From CAWUKT01 sp963923035 (GTDB lineage: Bacteria; Bacteroidota; Bacteroidia; J057; JADKCL01): a DNA stretch of 39,415 bases. Below, in pieces: positions 13,401 to 28,400 of the stretch. The stretch lies in NCBI GenBank assembly GCA_963923035.1, contig CAWUKT010000067.1:1-39415 (forward strand), written 5' to 3'. The position numbers and the translations under genes are program-made. The stretch's first letter is position 1. Every line of letters starts with the position of its first letter. The notes under the pieces are model-generated. The model had not been told where the DNA came from. It saw only the letters and a list, made by a program, of their open reading frames with translations, and made no database searches.

Positions 13401-16400
13401 AGCCTCGTCGATTTCTACAACCGCCGCGATCCCTACGCTGTCACCCCGATGGACCAGATGCGCCGCGAGCAGTACCTGGAAATGCTGGATGACAATGAGA
13501 AGGAAGTGATGGGCAAAAATTACAACTACTACGAGTTGGCGCTGAGCAATCCGGGTGGTTTCCCCATGCCGGTCATCCTGAAATTCGATTTCACCGATGG
13601 CACCAGCCTCATCGAACGCATCCCCGCCGAGATCTGGCGCTTTGATTCCAAGGAAGTCACCAAGGTCTTCTTCTACGAAAAGGAAGTCGCCAACGTCACC
13701 CTTGATCCCTACCGCGAAACGGCCGACGTCGATACCGACAACAACTACTGGCCGCCCCGCACCAAGCCGACCCGTTTCCAGCTGTACAAGCAGGAACGTC
13801 GCTCCCGTCCGAATCCTATGCAGCAGCAACGCCGTATGCAAGAAGGAAGCAACGAATAATTTCGGCGGATGACAGATCAAAAACGTCTACAACAACACAA
13901 TGGGTGGGGAGCGGCACAACGCTTCCTGCCCATTGTGGCATTGGTCCTGTTGGTTTGGGGCAGCATTTCCCCCCTCCGGGCCAGTTCTCCCCTCCCCCAC
14001 GACTTCCACGTCACGGTCACCCGCATTGACTACAATGCCGCCAACCGCTCCCTGGAAGTTGCCATCAAGATCTTTTCCGATGACATCGAGCAGTCGCTCG
14101 AAGTCATCGGAGGCCCCCGGCTCCACCTCGGCAGCGAACGGGAATACGCCCAAACCGATTCCTTGTTGGAAGTCTATTTGCACAACCGGCTTTCCCTGTC
14201 GGTCAATGGGCAGGACCGGGACTTTGAGTTTGTGGGAAAAGAAGTCGAAATGGATGTGACCTGGTGCTATATCGAGTTCACCGGCGTGGAGCCGGTGGAG
14301 ACCCTGACCCTCCGGAATCAGATTCTTTTTGAACTTTTTGACGACCAATCTAACCTCGTCCACCTCTTTATTGGTGAAAAAGAGGCCAGTATGCTCCTCC
14401 ACAAGGGATTTCGCGAAGATACCGCCCAATTTTAGCCCAACCATTTCCCCCTTGGTTTACGTAGACAAGCAGAAACGCAAAATCTATGAGAAAAACTATT
14501 TGGTTGGCTTTGATGCTACTGGTTGGGTTCGGGGTGCAAAAGGCCCAGGCCCAATACACGACGGGAATCGGAATCCGCGGGGCTTATGGTCCCGGAATTG
14601 CCCTCAAACACCATATAGCTTCGGATGTCGCCGTGGAAGGCATCCTCTCCTCCTGGTGGCGCGGTGTGGTCATCACCGGCTTGTACGAAAAGCATTTTCC
14701 TGCCCTCGGCATCGACAATCTACGTTGGTACATCGGCGGGGGTGGACACCTCGGATTCTGGTCGGACGGCCGCCGGACGTATCCCTGGTTCGAAGAAGGA
14801 CAAGGAGGCGTGGCCATTGGATTGGATGGCATCGGGGGGATCGAATATACCCTGCCCGACTTGCCGATCAACTTTTCGGCGGATTGGAAGCCCGCATTCA
14901 ATCTGGTGGGCTATACCGGCTTCTGGGTGAACGACGCTGCGCTATCGGTGCGGTTCGTGTTCTAGGAGTTGGAAAAAAGGAATTTCAGTGGGCGGTCCGG
15001 GAAAGGGGCCGCCCATTTTTATTGGGTGGGGAGGAGAAAGCAGGGGAATGAAAATAACAAACCCCACGCAGCACGAGCTCCGTGGGGTTTGAAATGGGCC
15101 GAAGGCCAGGAATTACATCGCCTTGTCGATCGCCTTTTTGATCTTCTTCTTCGACGGAACACCCGCCAGGGTAGCCACTTTTTGGCCTTTCCGGAAGACA
15201 AGCAGCGTCGGCAATGCCGCCACACCGTGCTTGGTGCCGCTGGTGTTTTGCTCGACGTTCATCTTACCAATGATCGCCGTGTCGCCGTATTCCTGGGCTA
15301 CATCCTCCACAATGGGGGATATCATTTTGCAGGGACCACACCAGGTCGCCCAAAAATCAACCAGGACGGGCTTGTCCGATTGGATGATCTCATCAAAGTT
15401 GGCGTCCGTAATTTCCAGGACGAGGCTATTCTCACTCATAGTGTTTGGGATTAATAATCATTGTTTTAACGTAACCTGCATGTTCATTGTTTCAAGGGTC
15501 TTGAGCAACTCCGAGCTGGGCTCGATGAGTACCCGTCGGCTGCTCAGGCTGACCGATGAACGAATCTCAGGATCGATAATATTGAAATCAAGGGTACGAT
15601 CTCCCTTGTGTTCTCTAAAGAGGGTCTCTAGCTCTTCAATGAAGCTCGAGTTGATGCGGTTCAGGGCAATGTTCACCGTGATGCCCCGCGTCATTTTCTT
15701 GAAGGTATCTTCCAGGAACTTGATGTCCTTGACCTTGAGTTCGAAGGCATTGGGGTCGCGGAAGGAAGGCAAATAGGAGGCGGTGACAAACAACATCGAG
15801 TTCATCTCCACGTAGGGCTTGAACTTGGCGTAGTCCTCTCCGAACAAAGCCAATTCGACCGAACCTGTGAAGTCTTCCACCGAGAAGGACGCGTAGCGAT
15901 TGCCCCGCTTGGTCATGCCCTCGCGCAGCTTCGTGACGATCCCCGCAATTTTGACTTCCTTGCCCCTGAAATCATCCAGGCGCTTGATCTGGCCGGTCAC
16001 AAAGCTGCTGATTTCCAGCTTGAACTCGTCCAGTGGGTGGCCGGAAAGGTAAAACCCGATCACTTCCTTCTCAAAGTTCAACCGCTGCATGAGCGTCCAT
16101 TCCTCCGCATCCGGGATGCGGGGCTCGGTGAGCGAGGAAGCTCCCCCCATGTCCCCAAACAGGCTGGTTTGGCTGCTGTTCTTGGCGGCCTGGTATTTGT
16201 TGCCGTAGCTAACCGCCCGCTCCAACACATTGTTCGCATTTTCGATGGGCGCAAAGTATTCCGCCCGCTTCACCTCAAAGTCATCCAGGGCCCCTGAATA
16301 CGCCAACTGTTCCATGGTCTTGCGGTTCAGGGTTCCGGCGGGGATGCGGCGGGTCATGTCAAATATATCCTTGTAGGTCCCATCCGACTTCCGCTCTTTG

Positions 16401-19400
16401 ATCAGCTCCTCCACAACGCCCCGGCCCACACCTTTGATGGCTTCCAAGCCGAAGCGGATATGGCCTTCGGCGTTGACCGAGAACAAGCGGTGGCTGTCGT
16501 TCACGGACGGACGCAGCACCTGGATGCCCATCCGTTGGCACTCCTCAATGAAGAACGTGATCTTCGAAATGTCGCTCACGTTGTGGGTGAGGACGGCGGC
16601 CATGTATTCCGCGGGGAAATGGGCCTTGAGGAAGGCAGTCCGGAACGCCAAAATGGAGTAAGCCGCCGCGTGGGACTTGTTGAAACCATAGGAAGCAAAC
16701 TTCTCCATGGTGTCAAACACTTTGGTTGCGTTTTCCTCCGACACTCCATTTTCCTTGGCCCCATCCACAAAGCGCACCCGCTCCTTCTTCATCACATCGT
16801 GCTTCTTCTTTCCCATCGCCCGCCGCAACAAATCCGCTTGCCCCAGGCTGTAATTGGCCATTTTCTGGGCCACCTGCATGATCTGCTCCTGGTAAACCAT
16901 GATCCCGTAGGTATTGGACAGGATATCTTTGAGCATCTCGTGGGGGTAAACCGTCTCTTCGCGCCCGTGCTTACGGTTGACAAAGGTCGGGATATTGTCC
17001 ATCGGACCCGGACGGTACAGGGCGTTCATCGCAATCAGGTCCTCAATATTCGTCGGCTTGAGCTGACGCAGGTATTTCCGCATCCCGTCGGACTCAAACT
17101 GGAACGTGGCAACCGTTTCGCCCCGCTGGTACAATTCGTAAGTCTTCTCGTCGGTGATGTCAATTTCTTCCGGCTCGATTTCCACGCCGTGGTTTTCCTT
17201 CACCAAACCCACACAGGTCTTGATGATGGACAAGGTTTTCAGCCCCAGGAAGTCCATCTTCAACAGGCCCGCCATCTCGGCCATCGGCCCATCGTACTGG
17301 GTCACAAAGGACTTGTCCTTCGCCGTCGCAATCGGGACGAGGTTCGTGATGTTTTCGGGGGCAATGATCACCGCACAGGCGTGAACCCCGGTATGGCGAG
17401 CCGTCCCTTCGAGGGTCTTGGCGAAGCGCATCATCCGGCGGATATCGTTGTTGTTGCTGTCGAATTCAGACTGGAGGTCCCGACAATGGTCGGGATTGTG
17501 GTCGGGGGTCAACGCCTTCTTGAAGGACATCCCCGGCTTGTCCGGTACATATTTTGCGATGCGGTTCACCTCGGAAAGGGGAATCCCCAGGGTCCGTCCC
17601 ACGTCCCGCAGCGCCGTTTTCGCGCCCATGGTTCCGTAGGTAATCACCTGGCTCACCGAGTTCCGGCCGTATTCTTCGACCACATAATCGATCACTTCCT
17701 GCCGCCCCTCATCGTCAAAGTCGATGTCGATATCCGGTGGGCTGACCCGGTCCGGATTGAGGAAACGTTCGAAGAGCAATTGGTAACGGAGGGGGTCGAC
17801 GTTGATGATCCCCAAAGCGTAGGCCACCACAGATCCTGCGGCCGATCCCCGGCCTGGCCCTACATATACGCCCCGCTCGCGGGCGACCGTGGTAAAGGAC
17901 TGGACAATGAGGAAGTAGCCGGCATAGCCCATCCGCTTCATGATCTTCAACTCATAGTCGATCCGATCGGTGATTTCAGAGGTCAGCTCACCGTATCTTT
18001 TCCGCGCGCCAATCAGGGTCAGGTGGCGGAGGTAATCGTCCATGTCGACGAACTGGTCGGGCACCTTGAAGTTGGGCAGGAGCATGTCCCCCACCAGGTT
18101 CATCTCAAAGGTGCACTTCTCCGCGAGTTCGACGGTATAGTCGAGGGATTGGGGGACGTCGTGGAAAAGGGTCCGCATCTCGTCCGGGGTTTTGAAATAG
18201 AACTCCGGGTTGAGGTTGCCGCGGTCGTCGGTGAAGCGGAACCGCTTGGGGTCGTTGTAATCGGATGCGGTTTGAAGGGCCAGGAGCAGATCGTGGGCCT
18301 CGGAGTCTTCGCGGTTGACGTAGTGGACGTCGTTGGTGGCGATGACTTTGAGCTGGTGCTTGGTCGCCCAACGAAGCAGGACTTCGTTGCAGCGCTCCAT
18401 GTCACCGAGGTTGTGGCGCTGGATTTCGACGTAGTAATCCTCCCGACCAAATACGTCCAGGTACCACATCAGGACCTTTTCCGCCTCTTCCTCGCTCCTG
18501 TCGATAATGGCCCGGTTGATTTCCGAGGCCAGGCAGCAGGTCGACGCGATCAGGCCTTCCGAATGCTGCCGGAGCATCTCGCGGGAAATCCGCGGCTTGT
18601 AGTAGTAGCCATCGGTATAGCCAAAGGAGCAGAGGATGCACAGGTTTTTGTAGCCGATCTCGTTTTTGGCCCAGAGGATTTGGTGGAAATTCGGATTGCT
18701 CTTCCGGTCCTTCTCCGTGACGTCGTGGGCTGTGATGTAAAATTCGCAGCCTACGATGGGCTTGAGTCCTTTTTTCCGAGCCGCCAACACAAACTTCGGG
18801 ACTCCATACATGTTGCCGTGGTCGGTGATGGCCACGTGGGACATGTTGAGGCTGGCCGCTTTTTCGGTGATGTCCGAAATTTTGGCGGCCCCATCGAGGA
18901 GGCTGAATTCGGTGTGGTTGTGAAGGTGGACGAAATCGGGCATTAAATTCCTGGTTTGAATCTGTAAATATACAGAGACCGGGCTGCATCCGTCACCCTG
19001 CAATTTCCACAGGGGAAAATTTTTCGTTGATAAATGCTCCCCGAGCCGGTTGACTTATTGACCCGCCGGGTGGGGGCGATATTGCATGGGGAAGGGGTAA
19101 AAATTGCTTTTGTTGGAAGGCCCAAATATGAAATTGATCAGTCTTTTTTCCCAATTCCGATCCCCAAGAACATAAACGGGGATTTATCTGAATAGATTTA
19201 GGGGAATGAAAGATGCCGAATGTATTATATAGGACAGTTATCGGAAGGCATTTTTGGAATCGCTCCCAATTGGCTATTTTTCATCACTGGTACCACTGTA
19301 TGTTCTGGAAAAAATTCTCTAAATGAAAAAGTATTTACTCTCTCTTCTGTTCCTGGCTGCTGCCTGGGGTCTCTCAGCGCAACCGGCGAATCTTAATGTG

Positions 19401-22400
19401 AATCTGGCAGGCCAGTTGTCCAATCCTGGCGACCTCAACGACTGTTGGGGCTGGGTGGACAACCAGGGCAAAGAATACGCCATTGTGGGCATTCAGTCCG
19501 GTGGCGTAGGCATCATCGACATTTCCAATTCCTCCAACCCTCAGCTTGTACTGTCCATTCCCGGCGTTCCTTCGCTCTGGCGGGACATGAAGCACTGGGG
19601 CAATTATGTGTACGTCGTCAATGACGACGGTGGCGCAGGAGGAAATGGCTTGCTCATTATCGACATGAGCGGCGCTCCGAACAATATCCAATACAAAGAC
19701 ACTGTGATCAGCGGGATGACCGTGGCCCACAACATCTACATCGACGATGGCTATGCCTATTGCGTCGGTGCTGACAACAACCCCGGCATCAATATCCTGG
19801 ACCTCTCCGATCCCTGGTTCCCAACCCAGGTCGGTCAGTACACCGCCACCTACGTCCACGACATCTATGTGCGCAATGACACGGCCTACTCCTCTGAACT
19901 CGGCGTCGGTCTGACCATCATCGACGTCACGACCAAATCCAATCCCCAAATCATTGGGAACCGGACCTACGTCGACAACTTCACCCACAATGCATGGCTG
20001 TCCGACGATGGCAATACCTGCTTCACCACGGACGAGATTGCCCGCGGCTATCTTTACGCATGGGACGTTTCCGATCCCGGCAACATCGGCTACCTCGACC
20101 GCATCCGGTCCAGCCTCTCCAATGGCGAAGCCATTCCCCACAATACCCACGTCCTCAACGACTACCTCGTCACTTCCTACTACCGGGACGGCCTGAACAT
20201 CGTCGATGCCCAGCGCCCCCACAACCTCGTGGAAGTCGGATACTACGATACTTCTCCCCTGGACAATTCCGGCTTTGATGGCAACTGGGGCGCATTCCCC
20301 TTCTTCCCCTCCGGAAAAATCCTCGCCTCTGATATGCAGGGCGGAACCTTCATCTTCGACGTGACGTTCGTACGGGCGTGCTACCTGGAAGGTGAAGTCA
20401 CCGATAAAGTCACCGGCCTCATCATCCCCGGCGCGGACGTCACCGTCCAAAACCAGACCTGGGACGCAGAAACCGATAACAATGGCTTCTACGCCACCGG
20501 TACCCCGACTCCGGGCACCTACTCCGTGACGTATTCGGCCTTCGGGTACATGGACACCACTATTTCCGTGACCCTCACCAATGGCCAACTGGAAATCCGG
20601 GACATTCCGCTGACTCCGGCCAGCGACTATTCCCTGAGCCTCAACGTACTGGAAGTTGGCACCAACAATCCAATCGCCAATGCCGAGGTCCTTTTCCTCG
20701 CCCCGAACGGTCCCACCCTGGCCTATACCGCCAACGTAGCGGGCCAGGTCAACGATCCGAACTTCATTTCGGCCAATTACAGCGTGATTGCCGGAAAATG
20801 GGGCTGGGTAACTAAGGAAGTGGCTTACAGTGGCAACTCCAACAACCCGTCCCTGACCATTTTCCTCGAGCCCGGCTACTACGACGACTTCGCGCTCGAT
20901 TTCAACTGGGCCACGGCAGCGACGGCTTCTTCCGGTTTCTGGGAATTGGACGAGCCCTTCGGCACGACCGATTGGCAGGGAACCCAATCCCATCCGGAAT
21001 TCGATTGGGCGACGGACATCAGCGACCAGTGCTACTCCACCGGTAACGGTGGCGGCGGCGTCGGCAACGATGACATCGACGCCGGTGAAGTGATCCTGAC
21101 CTCGCCTTCCATGGACCTCAGCAACTACCAGGACCCCGTCCTGAGCTACCGCCGCTGGTTCTTCAACGAAGGCGGCCAGGGAGCGACGAACGATACCTTT
21201 GCCATCGAAATCGACAATGGCATCACCCGCGTTCGCTTGAATACCATCACGGGCACCGAAAACTTCTGGCGCCTGGATACCTTCACCATTTCCAACTTCA
21301 TTGCTCCGACCAACAACGTCAAGGTGATCTTCCGCGCCGGTGACTATTTCGACGGCCACATCGTAGAAGCCGCAGTCGACCTGTTTGAAGTGACCGACCG
21401 CGTCATCACCCGGAACGACGAACCCCAGGTCCTGCAAACCAAGTTGGAAATCTATCCCAACCCGGTTGGAAGCACGGCTACGGTCCGCTTCGATGCCCAT
21501 CCGGCTGAAGCAGGCGACCTCCGATTCGAATTGCGCGATATGATGGGACGGAAATTGTCCGGACGCAGCTTGGTCGGTAACGCCGGTAGCTTCTTCCTGG
21601 ACACCAACCTGCCTGCCGGGGTCTACTTCGGCTCGATCATGAATGGAGAGGAAGTCCTCCAGACCGTTCGGATCGTGAAATAGCGTACTTTTCCCAAGAG
21701 AATATCCATCGGGCCGCTCCAGAGTGGCCCGATTTTTTTATTTTCAAAATAAAAAGACATGGCTTTCAGTGAATTTCTCGCCGACCGGGTGCGTCAACGT
21801 CTCTCCCACCTGCCCCATGTGGAGGAAAAGAAAATGATGGGTGGATTGGTCTTTATGGTCAATGAAAAGATGTGTTGTGGGGTCGATATGGATAAAAAAA
21901 CGAATCTGGACCGGTTAATGGTGAGGATTGGAAAAGAAGCGTACGAGGAGGCGTTGGAGAGAAAAGGCAGCGGGGAAATGGACTTTACCGGCACCTCCAT
22001 GCGGGGCTTCATTTTTGTCTCGCCCGAAGGATTTGACATGGATGAAGACCTGGACTTTTGGATTGAGAAGGCGCTGGCTTTCAACAAAGAGGCGAAAAAG
22101 AGCCCGCCGAAAAAGCGAAAAAAGAAATCCTGATACAAAAACAAACGGCTCCCCACAGATGAGGAGCCGTTTTCATTTTACTCTGTTTGCAATTACTTGC
22201 TCAGTTCCGCAAAGTACTTGTGGAACAAGGGAATGGTCTCAATCCCTTTGAAGTAATTGAAGACGCCGTAGTGCTCATTGGGGGAGTGGATCGCATCGCT
22301 GTCGAGTCCAAATCCCATGAGGACCGTATTCGCTTTGAGGACCTCGGCGAAGAGGGCCACAATCGGAATGGAGCCGCCTTCGCGGGTCGGAATGGGCTCC

Positions 22401-25400
22401 TTGCCGAAGGTTTCCTTCATGGCTTTGCTGGCAGCGCGGAATCCCACCGAATCAATCGGTGTCATCGCAGGTTCGCCGCCGTGGTGCGGCGTCACTTTTA
22501 CCTTGACGCTCGGAGGAGCGATCGCGTTGAAGTGATTCTGGAACAACTCGGTGATTTTTTCCGAGCTCTGGTTCGGCACCAAGCGCATGGAAATCTTTGC
22601 GTAGGCCTTGGAAGGCAGTACGGTTTTGGCGCCTTCGCCAATGTATCCGCCCCACATGCCGTTGACGTCGAGGGTCGGCCGGATGGAAGTCTGCTCAGTC
22701 GCAGAGTAACCGGCCTCGCCGCGGGTCTGGGCGATGTCGAGGTCTTTGCAATATTCTTCGTAATCGAAAGGACGGTCCGCCAATTTGGCCCGCTCCTCAT
22801 CGCTCAGCTCGAGGACGTCGTCGTAGAAGCCGGGGATGTTGATCCGGCGGTCCTCATCCTTGAGGGACGTGATCATCTCGGCAAGGACATTGATCGGATT
22901 GTCCACGGCACCGCCGTAGACGCCGGAGTGCAGGTCGCGGTTCGGGCCGGTCACTTCTACTTCCACGTAGCTCATGCCGCGCAGCCCGACCGTGAGGGAG
23001 GGCGTTTCATTGGCGATCATGGAGGTATCGGAAATGAGAATGATGTCGCACGAAAGGCGCTCTTCATTCTCCCGAACAAAGATTTCGAGGTTGTCACTGC
23101 CGATTTCCTCTTCGCCTTCGATGAGGAACTTGACGTTGCAGGGATAGTCGCCGCCCAAGTCATTCAGGATTTCCATGGCCTTGACGTGCATGTACATCTG
23201 GCCTTTGTCGTCGCAGGAACCACGGGCGAAGATCGCGCCTTCGGGATGGAGCTCGGTGGCTTTGATCACCGGCTCAAAGGGCGGGCTGGTCCAGAGATCC
23301 AGGGGATCCGGCGGCTGGACGTCGTAGTGACCATATACGAGGATGGTCGGACGGTCAGCGCGCTGTTTTGTTTCAGCGTACACAATCGGATAGCCAGCTG
23401 TGGGGCAAATTTCCACCACCGGCAAGCCCAGCGCCTCGAGGCGCCCCTTGACGTGGGTGGCACAATTCAGGACATCTTCCTTGAAAGCAGGATCGGCACT
23501 CACACTCGGGATCCGTAGCAATTCCAAAAGTTCCTCCAAAAACTGGTCTTTCTTTGCAGCGAGGAGTTCTTGAATGTTTTCCATTCGAAATATATAAGGT
23601 ATTTGCAGGGTCAAAAATGGTTTAAGCGAGAGGCAAAAATACGATTCCGGGGCCAGAATCGTAAATTTTTCCTTGATCTGGGCCAAAAAGGCGGTTCAGC
23701 TGACCATTCTTCCCTTTTTCCTGTCCCTCATTCTCCCATCACTCCCATTCCGCAATCCAAAAACCCGGTCTCGATTGGTACAAATGGGTTTTCAGGTTCT
23801 TCCGGACCACTATATTGTGGGTCCGGACCCAGAGGAAAACGTAGGGTTGGGCATCATAAATCTTCGTTTGGATGGCCTTCGAAAGCGCCAATCGGGCTCC
23901 CGGGTCCATCAACTGATCGTAGTGCTCGATGAGGGCGTCAGTTTCGTCGGTTCCAAAGCCCACAAAATTCGCTCCGCCGCCCCAGTTCTCGGAGTGCCAG
24001 ATCTGGCGGTAGGTATCTTCGTTGGGATCGGAGACCCACGCGCCGACGTAGAGGTCAAAGTCGCCCAACTCGAGGCGCTTCAGGTAAGCATCCAGCTCCA
24101 GCGCCTGAATGGTCACCAGAATGCCCAACTGCTTCGCATTTTCCTGCAAATGTTCCGCGATGCGCTTCCGTTGAGGGGCATTGTCGTTGTAAATCAATTC
24201 CGCCACAAACTGGACCTGCTCCCCATTGATTTCTTTGTCCAACAACCCATTTCCGTCCGTATCCGCCCAGCCATCGTCCGCCAGGAGCTGGCGGGCTTTC
24301 TCCATGTCAAAACTGATCATCCCCAAGTCCTGGTTCCGGTATTCGGGCTTGTGGGTGGGATAATCGGCCGCGAGGCGTTCGCCCATGCCATAGTTCACGC
24401 GGGCCTGGAGCAGGTCCACATTCACAAGGTGCGCGATGGCTTTCCGGACGGAGGATGACTCCAAGAGCGGGGGCCGCTGGCGGGCGCTGCCCTGCATGTT
24501 CATCCCGATGTATTCGTAGGCCGGGCCCGGAACCGACTGGAAATCGTAGTGGTCGGCGAGGCTGGGAATTTCGCTCAACTCAAAAAAGAGGGAAGCATGG
24601 ATGGACGTCACGAGGTCCACCCGCTTGTTGAACAGGCCGGAGCGGGTTTCGGAATCGGCCGCGGTGAGGAATACAATTTGGTTCGCATTCTGCTGGAAGA
24701 AGGCATTCGGAGGACTGACCAATTTCCGGCCCCAGAACTTTTTGTTGGCTTCCATCACGATTTTCTTCCCCCGCTCCCAATTGGACAGCAGGTAAGGGCC
24801 ACTGACCGCCTCGGGGTTGTAGGTCGTGAAGGAATGGGCAAAGGCATTGATGCGGCGGGCCACATTCCGGGCGGCATCGCTGTATTCGGGCGCCAATCCT
24901 TCCTTTTGTTGGAATGCCGCCACCGAAATGCTGCCCAGCACATCCTCCGGGTCGATGAGGTCGCGGGCCATGATGGGAAAGTCGCTGGTGATCCGCAATC
25001 CCTGGGGACTGGGCTGCTTGAGGGCGATGCGCAGGGTCGCCTCGTCGATTGCCTCCGCCGACGCGATGTCGGTGTACTGAGAGCGGTCGTGTTCGTTGTC
25101 GGTGAAGGGGTTCAGGCGGAGTTTGAGGGAAAACAGGACATCGGATGCTTTGATGCGCTTGCCGGAATTGAAACGCGCCTGTTCGTGGATGGTATAGGTA
25201 TAAACCGTCAAATCCTCGGAGACCTGCGGGAGTTCTCCGGCGATCAAGGGTACAAATTCACCCGTGGATTTGTCCGTCCCCAACAACGAAAAGTACAGGT
25301 ACTCTCCCATGTAAGAGCCTGTCGATGAGAAATTTGTGAATGGATTCAAGGATCCCGGCGCCGAAGGTTCTGCCACCGTCACCACTTCGAGCCCCTGGGC

Positions 25401-28400
25401 CCGGACCATTCCCATACTCCAAAACAAGGCTACCAGCCAATACAATGTTGGGTTGATTCTGAACTTCATCTCCGTATTTTTTCCTTACACTACCTGAGCT
25501 ATGTATAGAAGGTAGAAAAAAAATTGTCCAGGAATGCTATCAGGTAAGATTGCAAGGGATTTTCACCAAATAAGATTCCGTGCCCTTCCCCACGACCAAA
25601 CTTTCTAGGGAACTCGTCTTCAAAAAGCAGTGTTACCGAAATGAATTGGTAAAGGGAGAAAACCTAATTTTCGTTCTTCTTAAAGTTATTCGTTCTTCTT
25701 AATTAACCCGGGTAGCTCCCGTCGAACTCGCTTCCTTATTTTTCTGCGCCGGGAACGAGTTTGAGCGGGAGTTCCCATTTTTGGGGTTTTCCATTCCGAC
25801 TCCTGATCAAGACCATTAAAAATTTGAAATCAGGCCTAGAAAGTCTCAAATTGTGGATATGATCAAAGCTGTGATTCCTGTCGCGGGTGCAGGTACGAAA
25901 CTTCGGCCGCATACGCATACCCAACCCAAACCGCTGATCCCGGTCGCGGGCAAGCCCATCCTCGGCCACATCGTTGAGAGTTTGTTGGAAGCGGGGATTC
26001 AGGACTTTGTCTTTGTGATTGGGTACCTGGGGGAGAAAATCGAGGAGTATGTGCGGGCCAGTTACGGGGAGAAGATCAATGCCGAATTTGTGGTCCAGTC
26101 GCCCCGTGAGGGGCTGGGACACGCCATCTGGATGGCCCGCGAGGCCTACGGCGAAGCCGATGAGCTGCTGATCGTCCTCGGGGACACCATCTTTGATGTC
26201 AATTTCAATGCCTTGCTCGAATCGCCTTTTACCACCGTCGGCGTCCAGGTCGTCGAAGATCCCCGCAATTTTGGGGTGGCGCTGCTGGATGAGCAGGGAA
26301 AAGTGGCCAGTGTCAAAGAAAAACCACGGATTCCCAAAAGCAACCTCGCGCTGGTCGGCATCTATCTGATCCGCGAAGTCTCCGCCCTCATCAATGCCCT
26401 CAATACCCTCGTCGAGAACAATGAGCGGGACAGCCGGGGAGAATTCCACCTCACCGATGGTCTGATGAAGATGATCGAGGCCGATGTCGAAATCCGGACC
26501 CACCTCGTCGACAACTGGTTTGATTGTGGGCGACGAGACATGCTGCTCAAAACCAATCGCTTGATGCTCGAACGCCGGACGACGACTCCCGAATACGAGT
26601 TTCCCAATACCGTCATCCTTCCCCCCGTGCACATCGCCGACTCGGTGACCATCGAAAATTCTATCATTGGTCCGAATGTCGCCATAGCGGAGCACGCCCA
26701 AATCCGCAATTCCATCGTCCAGAACTCGATTCTTGGCGCGTACAGCCAGCTCGATGCCATTGTCCTCGACTTTTCGGTCATCGGCAACGATGCCGCCCTC
26801 AAAGGCAAGAGCCACAGCGTCAACATTGGCGACAATACGGAAATCGATTTCAACGCCTGACTTGATGGAATTTCCCTTCAACCGAATTACCGAACTCTTT
26901 GGCATCCAATACCCGTTGATCCAGGCCGGCATGGTCTGGTGCTCCGGTTGGGAGTTGGCGGCCGCCGTCTCCAACGCGGGCGGCCTCGGGCTCATCGGAT
27001 CGGGATCGATGGATGCGGAAACCCTCCGCATCCACATCCGCAAGTGCAAGGCAGCGACCGATCGCCCCTTTGGGGTGAACGTGCCCTTGCTCTATCGGCA
27101 TGTTGCCGATAACCTCAAGGTCGTCGTCGAAGAAAAGGTGCCCATCGTGTTTTCGTCGGCGGGAAGCCCCAAGAAATTCACACCCCTGCTCCAGGACCAC
27201 GGCATCAAGGTGGTCCACGTCGTCTCCAATGTCCGCTTCGCGGAAAAGGTGGCCCAGGCGGGTTGCGATGCCGTCGTGGCCGAAGGATTTGAGGCCGGTG
27301 GCCACAATGGGCGGGAGGAGATCACGACCCTGTGCCTGATTCCGCAGGTGCGGGCGGCGGTGGATCTCCCCGTGCTCGCGGCCGGGGGCATTGCCTCGGG
27401 TGCTGCCATGCTGGCGGCCATGGCGCTGGGCGCGGATGGCGTGCAGATTGGGTCCCGCTTCGTGGCCTCGGAGGAGTCGTCGGCGCATCCGGTGTACAAG
27501 GACAAGGTCGTGGAGACCGGACCGGATGGGACCATACTGGCCATGAAGGCTTTGACGCCGGTGCGGCTGATCAAGAACAAATTTTACGAGGAAATCCGGG
27601 GCCTGGAAGCTGAGGGCGCCGATGGCGATGCCCTACGGGCCCATTTGGGGCGGGGACGCTCCCGGCGGGGGATGTTCGAAGGGGACATGGAAAACGGGGA
27701 ATTGGAAATCGGACAAATTGCGGGAGCCATCGACAAAGTGCTCCCGGCCGGAGATATCGTCCGGGAAATCATTCAGGAATACCGACAATTGAAACAACTC
27801 ATCCAAACAGGAGGCCCATTTTGATTCCGAAAAAAGGATTTGTGTACCATTTGGTTCCGCCGGAGGTGTGGGAAAAGGCCCTGATGGAAGGCCACTATCG
27901 GCCAGCTTCGTTGAAGTCCGAAGGATTTGTGCACCTGAGTACGGAAGATCAGGTGCCCGAAAGCGCCCAAATTCATTTGGGGAGCCATCCCGAGCTGGTT
28001 GTGCTGCGGCTGCCCATAAAATGGATCAAGGACAAAGTCAAATGGGAAGAAGGGCGAAACGAAGAACTGTTTCCCCACCTCTACGGCCCCCTGAAGCTCC
28101 ATTTCGTCGAAACCACCCTGGTCCTGGAACGCCAGGACGACGGCACTTTCATCTGGCAATCTTAATTTACCCGAATATGACCACCGTTTCTCTGACCTAC
28201 CTAGGCACCGACCTCCAATTCACGGCCCATGCTCCTCACGGAGTCGACTATACCATCGACGGCGACGCCAAGATTGGCCCCTCTCCTATGGTCATGCTGC
28301 TGCACTCGCTGGTGAGCTGCTCGGCCATCGACGTCGTGCATATCCTGAAGAAGATGCGGCTCCCGCTGGACAGCCTGCGGGTGGAGGTGGACGGGACGCG